From assembly GCF_014200435.1 (NCBI RefSeq), contig NZ_JACHBR010000002.1, positions 238,501 through 302,500 on the forward strand: a stretch of 64,000 nucleotides of DNA, written 5' to 3'. Made by a program: the position numbers and the translations under genes. The notes under the pieces were generated by a model. That model saw nothing but the letters and a program-made list of their open reading frames with translations. It was not told the DNA's origin and ran no database searches. The stretch comes from Sphaerisporangium krabiense. Its GTDB lineage: Bacteria; Actinomycetota; Actinomycetes; Streptosporangiales; Streptosporangiaceae. This document shows positions 32,915-41,817 of the stretch, piece after piece; positions within the stretch are counted from its first letter, which is position 1, and each line of letters opens with the position of its first letter.

Positions 32915-35328
32915 CCGCCTTCCGGATGCTGGACTCCTTCGTGCTGCGGCGCGCGGGGTTCGCCCTGAGCCTGATCGACGGTCTCGGCTGCCCCCGCACC
33001 GCCGCCGCGCTGCGCGAGGCCCACCTGTGGGGCGAGCGCGCCGAGGAGGCCCGCGCCCGCCTGCTACGGCAGGTCGTCCCCGAGGAGGTCGCGCGGCTGC
33101 GCGCCTCCGGGGACCCCGGCGAGCCGGGAAGCAGGGCGGCGTTGCGCGCGCTGTCCCGGCTGCGCAGCAGGCTCGGCCGCCGCACGCGGGCCGGCCTGCC
33201 GCCGGGAGACTGGTCGCCCGCCCTGACCGGCGGGCACCGGGCCTGGACCGAGGCGCTGGAGGCCGCCGACCGGGAGGTCGCCCGCGCGGGCGGCCTCCTG
33301 GCCGAGGAGGAACCCGAGGCGGCGGCGCGGCTGCTCGCCCTCACCGGGCGCGCCGACGTCCGCGAGGCGATCTTCCTGCTCTCCCCGGACTTCCTGGAGA
33401 CCCTCGTGCGCCGGGACCTGGGCACGGAGTCCCAGGCCGGCCGCACGGCGCGCGACCGCGCCCTGGAGCGCCGCGTCTACGCCTTCGCGCAGCGGCTCGC
33501 CGCCAAGAACGAGACCACCAGCTTCTTCGGCCCCATCTGCTTCGGCCGCGTCGACCCGGAGGCGGAGACGGCCGGCCGTTCGCCCGAGACGCCGTCGGGC
33601 GTGGTGCACCGGGCGGCGTTCTTCGCCTTCTGGGCCGCGGCGGCGTGGGGCAGGGCGGCGGCCCAGATCCCGGCCGTCCGCCGTGCGCTGCCGCCGCGAC
33701 GGCTGCCGGTCGCGGTGGTCGAGGACACCCGGGCCACCATCCCCGGCCGCCCGCCCGTCGAACTGGACGCCACCGCGGTCGCGCTGCTGCGCGCCGCCGA
33801 CGGCACCCGCACCCCCGGCGAGCTGTCCGCCGCGCTCGGCCTCACGCCGGAGGAGACCGCGCGCAGGATCACCGCCCTCGAACGGGCGCTGCTGCTCCGC
33901 CGCGACCTGGAGCCGAGCTCCACCACCGTCCACCCCCTGCGCGACGTGGTCGCCCGCCTGCCCGACGTGCCCGAGGCGCGGCGCTTCGTCACCGCCGCCG
34001 CCGACATGGAGGCGCTGCTGGAGCGCTTCGCCGAGGAGACGGCCGTCCCCCGGCGCACCAAGATCCTCGCCGCGGCCGAGGAGCTGTTCGAGTCCGTCAC
34101 CGGCGTGCCCGCCCGGCGCAACCAGGGCCGCACGTACGCCGACCGCTTCATCCTGTTCGAGGACTGCCGCGCCGACGACGAGCCCCTGATCTGGCCCGCC
34201 GCGACCGCCCGGCGCGTCGAGAACGCCCTGGACCCGGTGCTCAGGCTCGGCCTCACCGGCGGGCACGCCCAGCGCGACGGCCTGCGCGCCATCGCCGCCG
34301 AGGTGCTGGCCGGCGCGGGCGGCTCGCTGCCGTTCCTGGAGTTCGCCGACGCCCTCGCCGCGCGCCTCGCCGAAGGCGTCTTCGAGCCCGTGCTGGACAC
34401 GTGGGGACGGTGGCGCACCGCGCTGCTCGACCGCTTCCTCGCCGCCTCCGACGGCCGCCGCGCCCACCTGGACCCGCACCAGGTCGAGGACCTCATCGAC
34501 GCGCCCGAGGGATCCTTCTTCGTCAGCCCGGACGTCATGGTGCAGAAGGACGACGACGCGCCGCTCGTCCTCGGCGAGATCCACCCCTACGTCTTCGCCT
34601 GGGGCCTGCAGGGCGTGTTCGCGCCCGACCCCGACCGGCTCGCCCGCGACATCGCTCCCGTCCTGGACGTCTGGGGCGGCACCGGGCGCGCCGCCACCGT
34701 CCTGCACCGCCGCCAGCACAAGGGTCTGGTCGGCGAGGCCTACCCCGGCCGCTTCATCGAGGTCGCCGGGCGCGCGGGCGCCGGCCCCGAACGGCGGCTC
34801 GCCGTCGGCGACCTGCGGGCCGTGCTCCGGGACGGCGAACCCGAGCTGGTCGGCCCGAGCGGGCCGATCTCGCTGTACGTCGGCGAGGACGACCACCCCC
34901 ACCTGCGCGTCTTCGCCCCCGTGCCGGTGGACTTCCCCCGGCTGCGCGCCGGCGCCCACACCCCGCGCCTCCTGCTCGGCGACCTGGTCGTCCAGCGCGA
35001 GCGCTGGGACCTGCCCGCGGGCGGGCTCGCGGACATCGTGGCCGCCGAGGGACGGCTGGACCTGTTCCGCGCCGTCACCGCCACCCGCGAACGGCTCGGC
35101 TGGCCGCGGCACGTCTTCGCCCTCAGCCCCTCGGAGACCAAACCGGTGTACCTCGACCTCGACGTCCCCCAGGCCCAGGAGCAACTCCGCGTGCTCGCCG
35201 CCGCGGGACCCCTCGCGGTCTCCGAGATGCTCCCGGGTCCCGGCGAGCTCTGGCTGACCCGCTCGGCGGGCCCCCACACCAGCGAGTTCCGCGTAGCGCT
35301 GGTCGGCCACATCCAGGCCACACCATGA
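32911..35328 (+). CDS. LanB-like protein without elimination domain, PEARL candidate 4
   Basis: 805 aa, ATG 32911 within ATGA. It opens FRMLDSFVLRRAGFALSLID, with AQRLAAKNETTSFFGP (about 190-205), RRNQGRTYADRFILFEDCRADD (about 400-421), APLVLGEIHPYVFAWGLQ, FALSPSETKPVYLDLD and SEMLPGPGELWLTRS near 771. All motifs of the family are kept. It shows a winged-helix-like insert (TRTPGELSAALGLTPEETARR, about 290-315) that may be a peptide-recognition element like those in other PEARL candidates here. Confidence 0.87.
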   Translation: MTAFRMLDSFVLRRAGFALSLIDGLGCPRTAAALREAHLWGERAEEARARLLRQVVPEEVARLRASGDPGEPGSRAALRALSRLRSRLGRRTRAGLPPGDWSPALTGGHRAWTEALEAADREVARAGGLLAEEEPEAAARLLALTGRADVREAIFLLSPDFLETLVRRDLGTESQAGRTARDRALERRVYAFAQRLAAKNETTSFFGPICFGRVDPEAETAGRSPETPSGVVHRAAFFAFWAAAAWGRAAAQIPAVRRALPPRRLPVAVVEDTRATIPGRPPVELDATAVALLRAADGTRTPGELSAALGLTPEETARRITALERALLLRRDLEPSSTTVHPLRDVVARLPDVPEARRFVTAAADMEALLERFAEETAVPRRTKILAAAEELFESVTGVPARRNQGRTYADRFILFEDCRADDEPLIWPAATARRVENALDPVLRLGLTGGHAQRDGLRAIAAEVLAGAGGSLPFLEFADALAARLAEGVFEPVLDTWGRWRTALLDRFLAASDGRRAHLDPHQVEDLIDAPEGSFFVSPDVMVQKDDDAPLVLGEIHPYVFAWGLQGVFAPDPDRLARDIAPVLDVWGGTGRAATVLHRRQHKGLVGEAYPGRFIEVAGRAGAGPERRLAVGDLRAVLRDGEPELVGPSGPISLYVGEDDHPHLRVFAPVPVDFPRLRAGAHTPRLLLGDLVVQRERWDLPAGGLADIVAAEGRLDLFRAVTATRERLGWPRHVFALSPSETKPVYLDLDVPQAQEQLRVLAAAGPLAVSEMLPGPGELWLTRSAGPHTSEFRVALVGHIQATP

Positions 35329-36950
35329 CCCGCGACTCCCGAGACGCCGGGCCGGACGTGGTCGTGATCGTGCCGCCGCTCGGCGACGTCACCCTGAGCG
35401 CCGAGTGGACGGCGGGACCGCACCGGCTCCTCGACCCGGGCCGCCGGTTCATCGCCCGCGTCCTCGCCACGGCCCCCGCCCTCGCGGCGTCCGAAGGCGC
35501 GCACGACGGCTCCGGCCGCTCCGCCCCGGGCGCTCAGCATGATGCGGACGCCGGCGGCGCTTCCGGCGCCGATGGCGATGGGGAGCGTGTCGTGCGGCTG
35601 CGGGCGGGGGTCGCCGTGCTCGCCGATCCGGCCGGGCCGATGGCGCGGCTGCGCGCCGCGGGGCTGCTGGTGCCCGCCGTCACCGAGACCCACCCCGGCT
35701 CGGCCGTCGACCTGGTGCTCGACGACCTGGAGCTGCGGGACGGCACCACGGAGGACTCGGCGGCGGCGTCGCGCGCCTCCGCGGGCCCGGCGCCGTACGA
35801 CCCCGAGCTGGAAGAGGCGCTCGCCGCGGTGAGCCCGGGGGACGAGGTGTGGCTGGTCCTGGAACGCGACCAGCAACTGCCCGCCGCCCTCGCGCTCGCC
35901 GCCCGCCTGCCCGGCCCGGTCCGCGTCACCGGCCGCTACGCGCACCGGCACTGGCCCGTCCTCGCCCGCCTGTCCCCCCTGCACGCCGCGAGCCTCGCCA
36001 CCCCGCCCTCCCCACTCCGCTGGCGCGTCACCGGCCTCCCCGGCGCCGCACCCCGAGGGGAGACAGACGCCGCACCCCAGGGGGAGACGGAGGTCTACTG
36101 GCGGGAGCGGGCGGCGGACCCCGTGCCGCCAGGGCCGTGGGCCGGCCGCGTGAGCCTGCGGCAGGCGGTGGAGGCGCCCGGTGAGCTGGTCGCCGCCGGA
36201 TGCGTGACCGCCGTACTCGGGCTGTGCGCCGCCGACCACGAGTTCGCCGGCCGCGGCGGCTCGGCGTGGCCCGCGGAGAAGGCGCGCGCCGCCTTCGACG
36301 TCCTGCGCGCCTCCGGCGTCACCGTGCTCGCGGAGCTGTGGCTCGGCGCCCCCGGCGTCCCCGCGGCACGCACCCGCGCCGCCGTCGAGACCCTCACCGC
36401 GCCCGGCGGCCCGGTCGACCGTCTCGTCGGCCTGCGCCCGTTCGACTGGCCCACCCACTGGGACGACCCCCGCTGGGGCGAGACCCACGTGCGCTGGGGG
36501 CGGACGGGCGCGGAGCGCGACCTCGCGCGGCACCGCGAGTTCCTCGCCGAAGGAACCCTGAGCCGTGCGGAGGTCCAGGAGCTGGTGTCCGAGATCGGCC
36601 CCGGCCTCGCGCGCGCCGGCACGCTGATCCCCGCCCGCGTCGCCGCCGCCTACCTGGCCCCCGGCTCCCTGAACGACGGGACGGACGGGACCGACGGCAC
36701 GGACGGTGAGAACGGGGTGGCGCTGGCGGCGGACACCGTGGTGGTGGCCGGCCCCGCCGCGTCCGGGCAGTGGTACGCGGTGGACCTGCGCGCGGGCCGG
36801 ATCGTCCGGCTCGACCCGCGCGTGGCGAGCCGCCTGCGCGTCGGACGCCGCGTCGTGCCCGAGGCCGAGGCGCTGCCCGGCGTCGCGCCCGCCGTGCGCG
36901 CCCGCGTGCTGGACGCCCTCGTGGGCGGCGGCCTGCTGATCCGGCGATGA
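35325..36950 (+). CDS. Unknown protein resembling a degenerate B12/radical-SAM enzyme
   Basis: 541 aa, ATG 35325 (ATGA overlap). The N-terminus DVVVIVPPLGDVTLS resembles the start of cobalamin-binding radical SAM proteins. The centre, KARAAFDVLRASGVTVLAEL then WLGAPGVPAARTRAAVETL, followed by LVGLRPFDWPTHWDDP, reads like the second half of a radical SAM barrel, including the glycine-proline turn. However no CxxxCxxC cluster motif exists anywhere; the only central Cys are in GCVTAVLGLCAADHEFAG. The C-terminal 50 residues (GRIVRLDPRVASRLR ... VLDALVGGGLLIRR) look like a PqqD/RRE-type peptide-binding element. A catalytically dead barrel reused for substrate presentation is possible; so is an unrelated fold. 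A DGTDGTDGTDG linker is at about 450. Confidence 0.6.
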   Translation: MTRDSRDAGPDVVVIVPPLGDVTLSAEWTAGPHRLLDPGRRFIARVLATAPALAASEGAHDGSGRSAPGAQHDADAGGASGADGDGERVVRLRAGVAVLADPAGPMARLRAAGLLVPAVTETHPGSAVDLVLDDLELRDGTTEDSAAASRASAGPAPYDPELEEALAAVSPGDEVWLVLERDQQLPAALALAARLPGPVRVTGRYAHRHWPVLARLSPLHAASLATPPSPLRWRVTGLPGAAPRGETDAAPQGETEVYWRERAADPVPPGPWAGRVSLRQAVEAPGELVAAGCVTAVLGLCAADHEFAGRGGSAWPAEKARAAFDVLRASGVTVLAELWLGAPGVPAARTRAAVETLTAPGGPVDRLVGLRPFDWPTHWDDPRWGETHVRWGRTGAERDLARHREFLAEGTLSRAEVQELVSEIGPGLARAGTLIPARVAAAYLAPGSLNDGTDGTDGTDGENGVALAADTVVVAGPAASGQWYAVDLRAGRIVRLDPRVASRLRVGRRVVPEAEALPGVAPAVRARVLDALVGGGLLIRR

Positions 36951-39367
36951 CGAGCGACGACATGGCCACGACCGACGACGACACGGCCGGCGTTGATGGG
37001 GTGTTGGGCTTGGAGGAGGCAGAACAGGTGAATCGACCCGGCGGCACGTCACCGTGGACGCTCGCCCCCGTCTTCGTGCTGCGGCACGCGGGGCTGCCCT
37101 TCGACTGGGTGGAGTCGCTCGGCGCCGCCCCGGCGGTCCTCGCCGCGTGCGAGGAGGTGCTGGACGTCGAGGACGAGCTCGGCAACGCGCTCGGCGACGC
37201 CGCGCCGGCCGTGGTCGCCACCCTGGCCGCCGGAGGCGCCCCCTCGGTGCCGCGCGGCGCCCGCGAGATCGTCGCCCGCTGGCGGGCCGCCTACGACCGC
37301 ATGGCCGCCGCGCACGCCGGCGACCTGCCGGGGCTGCGCCGCAGGCTGCGCGACCACGCGGCCACGCCGACGTTCAGGGACGCGGTGTTCACCAGCAACC
37401 CCGGCATGTACGAAGGAATGGTGGCCCGCTACCTGGAGCTGGACGAGGCGCCCGACACCGCCAAGCACCGCCGCGTGGAACGCCAGCTCTACACCTACCT
37501 GCAGCGCTTCTGCGGCAAGAACGAGACGGCCAGCGCGTACGGGCCGATGGGGTACGGGCAGGTCACCGACGGGGACGGCTTCGCCGTCGAGAAGGTGGCG
37601 AGCCCGGCGAGGCGCGCCTTCCTCGCGTACTGGGCGGTCACCGAGCTGGCCCGCGCCGCGGCCCGCGACAGGACGCTGGCCCCGCACGTGCCGATCCGCC
37701 TCAGCCTGCTCGCCCGCCGCTCCGGCGACGCCATCGAGGTGGACGGGCTGGAGGAGCCCCTGCGGCCGGGCGCCGAGGCGCTGCGGCTGGTCGCCCTCCT
37801 GGAGGAGAACCCCGCCGGGTTCGCGGGGCTGGCCAAGGCGGCGGGCGTCCCCGCGCGTGCCGCCGTCGAGGCGCTGCGGCCGCTGCTGGCGGCGGGCGCG
37901 CTGGTCAGGGGCCTGGACGTGCCGGGCGAGCGGGTGGACCCGCTGCCCGGCCTTAGGGCGTCGCTGTCCGCGCTCCCCGCCTCCGAGGCACGCGACGGCT
38001 GGGTGCGGCGGCTGGACGGCCTGGCGTCCCTGTGCGACCGGTTCGGCACGGCGGCGGGCGACGTGGACGCCCGGCGCGCCGTGCTCGCCGAGCTGGAGTC
38101 CGCCTTCACCGAGCTCACGGGCGTGCCGGCCCGGCGCGGCGCGGGCGCGGTGTACGCCGACAGGCTCGTGCTGTTCGAGGAGGCCGCGTCCCCGTTCCGG
38201 CTCGTCGTCGGCCGTGACGCCGCCGCCCGGCTGGAGGCCGCGCTCGCCCCCGCGCTCGAGCTGTCCGCCGCCTTCGGCGACCAGGTCCAGGGCGGGCACC
38301 GCGACGAGATGGCGAAGATCGTCCGCGAGGCGGGCGGCGCGCTGGGGTTCGCCGCGTACGCGGCCCGCGCGCGGCCGGAGAACCAGGAGGGCAGCCGCTT
38401 CTCACCCGTCCGGCCCGTGACCGTCCCGGCGGGGGACGGCGAGCCCGTGCGGCTGAGCCCGGACGCGCTCGGCCCGTCCGGCGGGGAGGCGAGGTACGCG
38501 CTGCCGGACGTGTGCCTGGCCATGGCCTCGCCCGAGGAGGGGGCGGACGGGACCTGGCGGGTGCTGCTCGCCCGGGTCCACCACCACCTGCTGCTCACCG
38601 GCTGGCTGACCACCTTCCACCCCGACCCCGCGGCGTTCGACCGCGCCGCCGCCGACTGGCTGGACGGCGACGGGCGCGACGTGGTCGCCCTGGCCACCAG
38701 CCGGCGCAACAAGGGGTTCTACCGGTTCCCGGGCCCCCGGCTGGTCTTCAACGCCGCCGACCCCGACGCGCGCGACGACAACGTGGCCGCGGCGGACTGC
38801 ACGGTCGAGCTGAGGGACGGGCGGCCCGTGCTCGTGGACGCCGCCGGACGCGTCCGGGAGCTGTACCCGATGCTCAACGACCTCACCACCTACCCCCCGT
38901 TCGCGGCGCTGTCCTCGCCGTCGGTGCTGCACGCGCCCGTGCGCGGGACGTACGGGCATCTCGGGAGGGTGACGATCGGCGATGCCTGCTACCAGCGGGA
39001 ACGCTGGACCCTGCCCGCGGGCGAGCTGCCCGCGGGCGGGCGCGGCCCTTCGGCGCTGCTTGCCCTGCGCAGGCTCGCGCGCCGGCACGGCCTTCCCCGG
39101 TTCGTGTTCGCCCGCGTCGAGGCCGAGCGCAAGCCGGTCCTCGTCGACACGGCCTCGCCCTTCGCCGCCGAGTTGCTCGGCCACCTGCGCGGCGACGGGG
39201 CCGGGGCCGAGGGGCGGGACGTGCTGATCGAGGAGATGTACCCCGGCCCCGGCGAGCTGTGGCTCCGCGACGAGGCCGGCCGCTACACCTGCGAACTCCG
39301 CATGCAACTCACCCGCCCCGCCACCTCCCCGGCCTCACCCTCTCCCACCTACGCGGAGGCCCGATGA
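36947..39367 (+). CDS. LanB-like protein without elimination domain, PEARL candidate 5 (motif-degenerate)
   Basis: 806 aa, ATG 36947 in ATGA. A 30-residue acidic N-terminus (SDDMATTDDDTAGVDG) precedes the family start FVLRHAGLPFDWVES. The first motif has drifted to LQRFCGKNETASAYGP (about 185-200) and the second to RRGAGAVYADRLVLFEEAAS, losing the conserved C-R-G-D; the GExH motif is ARVHHHLLLTGW. The end is standard, with EMYPGPGELWLRDEAG and YTCELRMQL. Loss of three conserved polar positions suggests altered chemistry or a non-catalytic partner role. Confidence 0.84.
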   Translation: MTSDDMATTDDDTAGVDGVLGLEEAEQVNRPGGTSPWTLAPVFVLRHAGLPFDWVESLGAAPAVLAACEEVLDVEDELGNALGDAAPAVVATLAAGGAPSVPRGAREIVARWRAAYDRMAAAHAGDLPGLRRRLRDHAATPTFRDAVFTSNPGMYEGMVARYLELDEAPDTAKHRRVERQLYTYLQRFCGKNETASAYGPMGYGQVTDGDGFAVEKVASPARRAFLAYWAVTELARAAARDRTLAPHVPIRLSLLARRSGDAIEVDGLEEPLRPGAEALRLVALLEENPAGFAGLAKAAGVPARAAVEALRPLLAAGALVRGLDVPGERVDPLPGLRASLSALPASEARDGWVRRLDGLASLCDRFGTAAGDVDARRAVLAELESAFTELTGVPARRGAGAVYADRLVLFEEAASPFRLVVGRDAAARLEAALAPALELSAAFGDQVQGGHRDEMAKIVREAGGALGFAAYAARARPENQEGSRFSPVRPVTVPAGDGEPVRLSPDALGPSGGEARYALPDVCLAMASPEEGADGTWRVLLARVHHHLLLTGWLTTFHPDPAAFDRAAADWLDGDGRDVVALATSRRNKGFYRFPGPRLVFNAADPDARDDNVAAADCTVELRDGRPVLVDAAGRVRELYPMLNDLTTYPPFAALSSPSVLHAPVRGTYGHLGRVTIGDACYQRERWTLPAGELPAGGRGPSALLALRRLARRHGLPRFVFARVEAERKPVLVDTASPFAAELLGHLRGDGAGAEGRDVLIEEMYPGPGELWLRDEAGRYTCELRMQLTRPATSPASPSPTYAEAR

Positions 39368-41817
39368 GAGGAGCGCTGGACGGCTCCCCGGCGGGTATGG
39401 CGACGGCCGCGTACCCCGGGCGGCCGTTGCCTCAGGTACGGGTGGACGGGGCGCTCTCCTTCGGGGACGGGCGGCTGCGGTGGGACCTGCTCCCGTGGGC
39501 GCTGCTCCGCACACCGGGCTTCCCCGTCACCGGGCTCGCCGGCCTGGCCGCGCCCGAGCTGCTCACGGCCACCGACGAGGCGGCGAGCCTCCGCGAGGCC
39601 TTGGACGCGCCGCGTCGCGAACTTCTCACCACTTCCGCCGTTCCACCCCGGGAGGTCAGGCGGGCCGTCGTGGCGGGGCGGCGGCTCGGGGACAGGGAGG
39701 TCGCCGGATGGTCCGGGGCGCCCGCCGGTGCCGTGGCTCGGTGGAACGGCCTCGTGGACGCCGTCGCCGTCGCCGACGGACGGGTGGCGGACCTGTACGC
39801 GGCGGCGCGGCGTCGCGCCGACCTGGGCCTGGCCGGGCTGTTCCGCGACCCGCGGCTTCAGCAGGCGGTCTTCCTGTCCAGCCAGACCTTCTTCACGCAC
39901 GGCCTTCCCCGGGTGCTCGCGCTCGCCTCCTCCGGCGGCGCGGCGGACAAGCGGGAACGTAGGGCGGTCGGCACGGCGGCCAGGTATCTGCGGCGGCTGT
40001 CGGTGCGGTGCGAGCAGACGTCCTTCTTCGGGCCCACGCACTTCGTCCACCTGGACCCCGAAGTGGCGGAGCCGCTGGCCCTGGGCGTGCCGGGGGCGGA
40101 GCAGGTGTACGCGGAGCCGGGGATCTGGCTGCTGGAGCTGCTCGCCAGGACGGGGCACGCGGAGACGCCGATGGAACGGCGCAGGCCGCGCAGGCACCCG
40201 CTGTTCAGGCTCGGTGAGGGACGGCTGGTCAGCGCCTCGGACGGGCGGTTCAAGCGGGTGGGGGAGCGGGCGCTGCGGCTGTGGGTGGTCCTGGACGGGG
40301 AGCGGACGCTCGCCGAGGCGTGCCGTGCCGCCGGGATCGCCGTCGAGGACGCGCCCGCGCTGCTCGGCGAGCTCGGGCCCGTCGTCATCCACGCCACGCC
40401 GCTGCCCAGCCACGAGATGTATCCCTTGGCGACGCTGCTCGCGGCAGAGGACGACCCGCACGGCCCGGCGCACCGGGTGGCGCGGGCGGCCGCCGCGTTC
40501 GCCGCGCGCCCCTGGCCTGAGCGCCGGGCCGCGTTCCACGAGGCCGAGGCGGTCGCCGAGGAGCTCGGCGCCGAGGCCAGGCGCGGCGAGGGACGCCACT
40601 ACGTGGACCGCTACGTCCTGCACGAGGAGCGCGCCCACCCGCTGAGCGGCCGCACGGTGCTCGGCGGCCCCGCCGTCGCCGGGATGGCCCGCGCCCTGGA
40701 GGCGGTGCTGCCGCTCTCCTACCTCGCCGCGCTGGTGGCCCGCGAGGACGCCCGCGAGGCCCTGCGCGCGGCCACCGGAGGCCGCCGTACGCCCCTGGCC
40801 CGCGCGGGCACCCTCCACATCCCGCCCGTGACCCATCGCTCCGACGCCCTGCGCGCCCACCTCGCCTCCCTCGTCGCCGCCCGCGCCGGTCAGGCCGTGG
40901 GCGTGCCGGGGACGGAGGTCGAGGTCGTTCACCTGACGCGGGAGGACATCGCGGGGCTGGTGGCCGCGCATGTGCCCGTCCCGGTTTCCGGGGAGCATCT
41001 GGCGGCGGTCGCGGGGCCGGATCTGATGGCGGCCGGGCCGCTCGGGGAGGCGACCTGGGTGCTCGGGGAGCTGCACGACGACGGCGCGTACAACGCGGGC
41101 GGGGTCACGCGGCTGCACCCGGACGGGGAGACGCTGAGGGCGGACTTCGAGCGGCGGCTGGTCGAGGTGTTCGACCCGGCGGAGATGGCCGCCGTGGTGT
41201 CGCGGCGGCGCAACAAGTTCCTGCTGCCGGAGATGCCGGGCACCGGCGTCGAGGTGGCGGGCTTCTCGGTGAAGCCGCGCGCGAGGACCGTCCCCATCGC
41301 CGAGGTGGACATCGACGCCGACGGCGCCGCGGTCGTCGTCGAGGGCCGCAGGCTGCGGCTGTACAGCGGGGAGCTGCCGTCCCAGGTGCACCGGGCGCTG
41401 GCCGTCCCCGCGCTGAACCCGGTCACGGTCGAGACCGGCACCCGCACCCCGAGGATCGTGGTGGACGGGGTGGTGGTGCAACGCGCCCGATGGCGGCTGC
41501 GGACCCCCGGCGGCCTGCGGGACCTGCCCGCCTGGGAGGCCGCGCAACGGCTGCGGCGCGAGGCGGGGCTGCCGCGCCGGGTGTTCGTGCGCCACCCGGA
41601 CGAGCCCAAGCCGCTGTTCGTGGACTTCGCCGACGTCCACGCGGTCGCGGACCTGATGCGGCCGCCCGCCGCCGAGGTGATCGTCACCGAGATGCTGCCC
41701 GACTATCCGGACCTGTGGTGGAGACCCGACGGCGACCCCGTCTGCGCGGAGCTGCGCACCAGTTGCCTGGTGTGGTGGGAGCGCGAGGCCGCCACCCGAC
41801 CAGGAGGAGACCCATGA
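39364..41817 (+). CDS. LanB-like protein without elimination domain, PEARL candidate 6 (most divergent)
   Basis: 817 aa, ATG 39364 in ATGA. Family architecture is clear from LLRTPGFPVTGLAG at the start to EVIVTEMLPDYPDLWWRPDG at the end, but core motifs differ most: LRRLSVRCEQTSFFGP (AKNE to VRCE; about 207-222) and RRGEGRHYVDRYVLHEERAH. TWVLGELHDDGAYNAGGV keeps the GE.H pair. The protein is complete, with no frameshift, so it is under selection. It may recognise a different aminoacyl-tRNA or catalyse a later modification of an appended residue. Confidence 0.83.
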   Translation: MRGALDGSPAGMATAAYPGRPLPQVRVDGALSFGDGRLRWDLLPWALLRTPGFPVTGLAGLAAPELLTATDEAASLREALDAPRRELLTTSAVPPREVRRAVVAGRRLGDREVAGWSGAPAGAVARWNGLVDAVAVADGRVADLYAAARRRADLGLAGLFRDPRLQQAVFLSSQTFFTHGLPRVLALASSGGAADKRERRAVGTAARYLRRLSVRCEQTSFFGPTHFVHLDPEVAEPLALGVPGAEQVYAEPGIWLLELLARTGHAETPMERRRPRRHPLFRLGEGRLVSASDGRFKRVGERALRLWVVLDGERTLAEACRAAGIAVEDAPALLGELGPVVIHATPLPSHEMYPLATLLAAEDDPHGPAHRVARAAAAFAARPWPERRAAFHEAEAVAEELGAEARRGEGRHYVDRYVLHEERAHPLSGRTVLGGPAVAGMARALEAVLPLSYLAALVAREDAREALRAATGGRRTPLARAGTLHIPPVTHRSDALRAHLASLVAARAGQAVGVPGTEVEVVHLTREDIAGLVAAHVPVPVSGEHLAAVAGPDLMAAGPLGEATWVLGELHDDGAYNAGGVTRLHPDGETLRADFERRLVEVFDPAEMAAVVSRRRNKFLLPEMPGTGVEVAGFSVKPRARTVPIAEVDIDADGAAVVVEGRRLRLYSGELPSQVHRALAVPALNPVTVETGTRTPRIVVDGVVVQRARWRLRTPGGLRDLPAWEAAQRLRREAGLPRRVFVRHPDEPKPLFVDFADVHAVADLMRPPAAEVIVTEMLPDYPDLWWRPDGDPVCAELRTSCLVWWEREAATRPGGDP

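Noticed and set aside
35325..36950. Active radical SAM enzyme
   Set aside because: No CxxxCxxC cluster motif anywhere in the 541 residues.
16746..41817. Lanthipeptide or thiopeptide cluster
   Set aside because: No LanC, no SpaB_C domain, no YcaO or cycloaddition enzyme, and the only precursor candidate lacks Ser and Cys.
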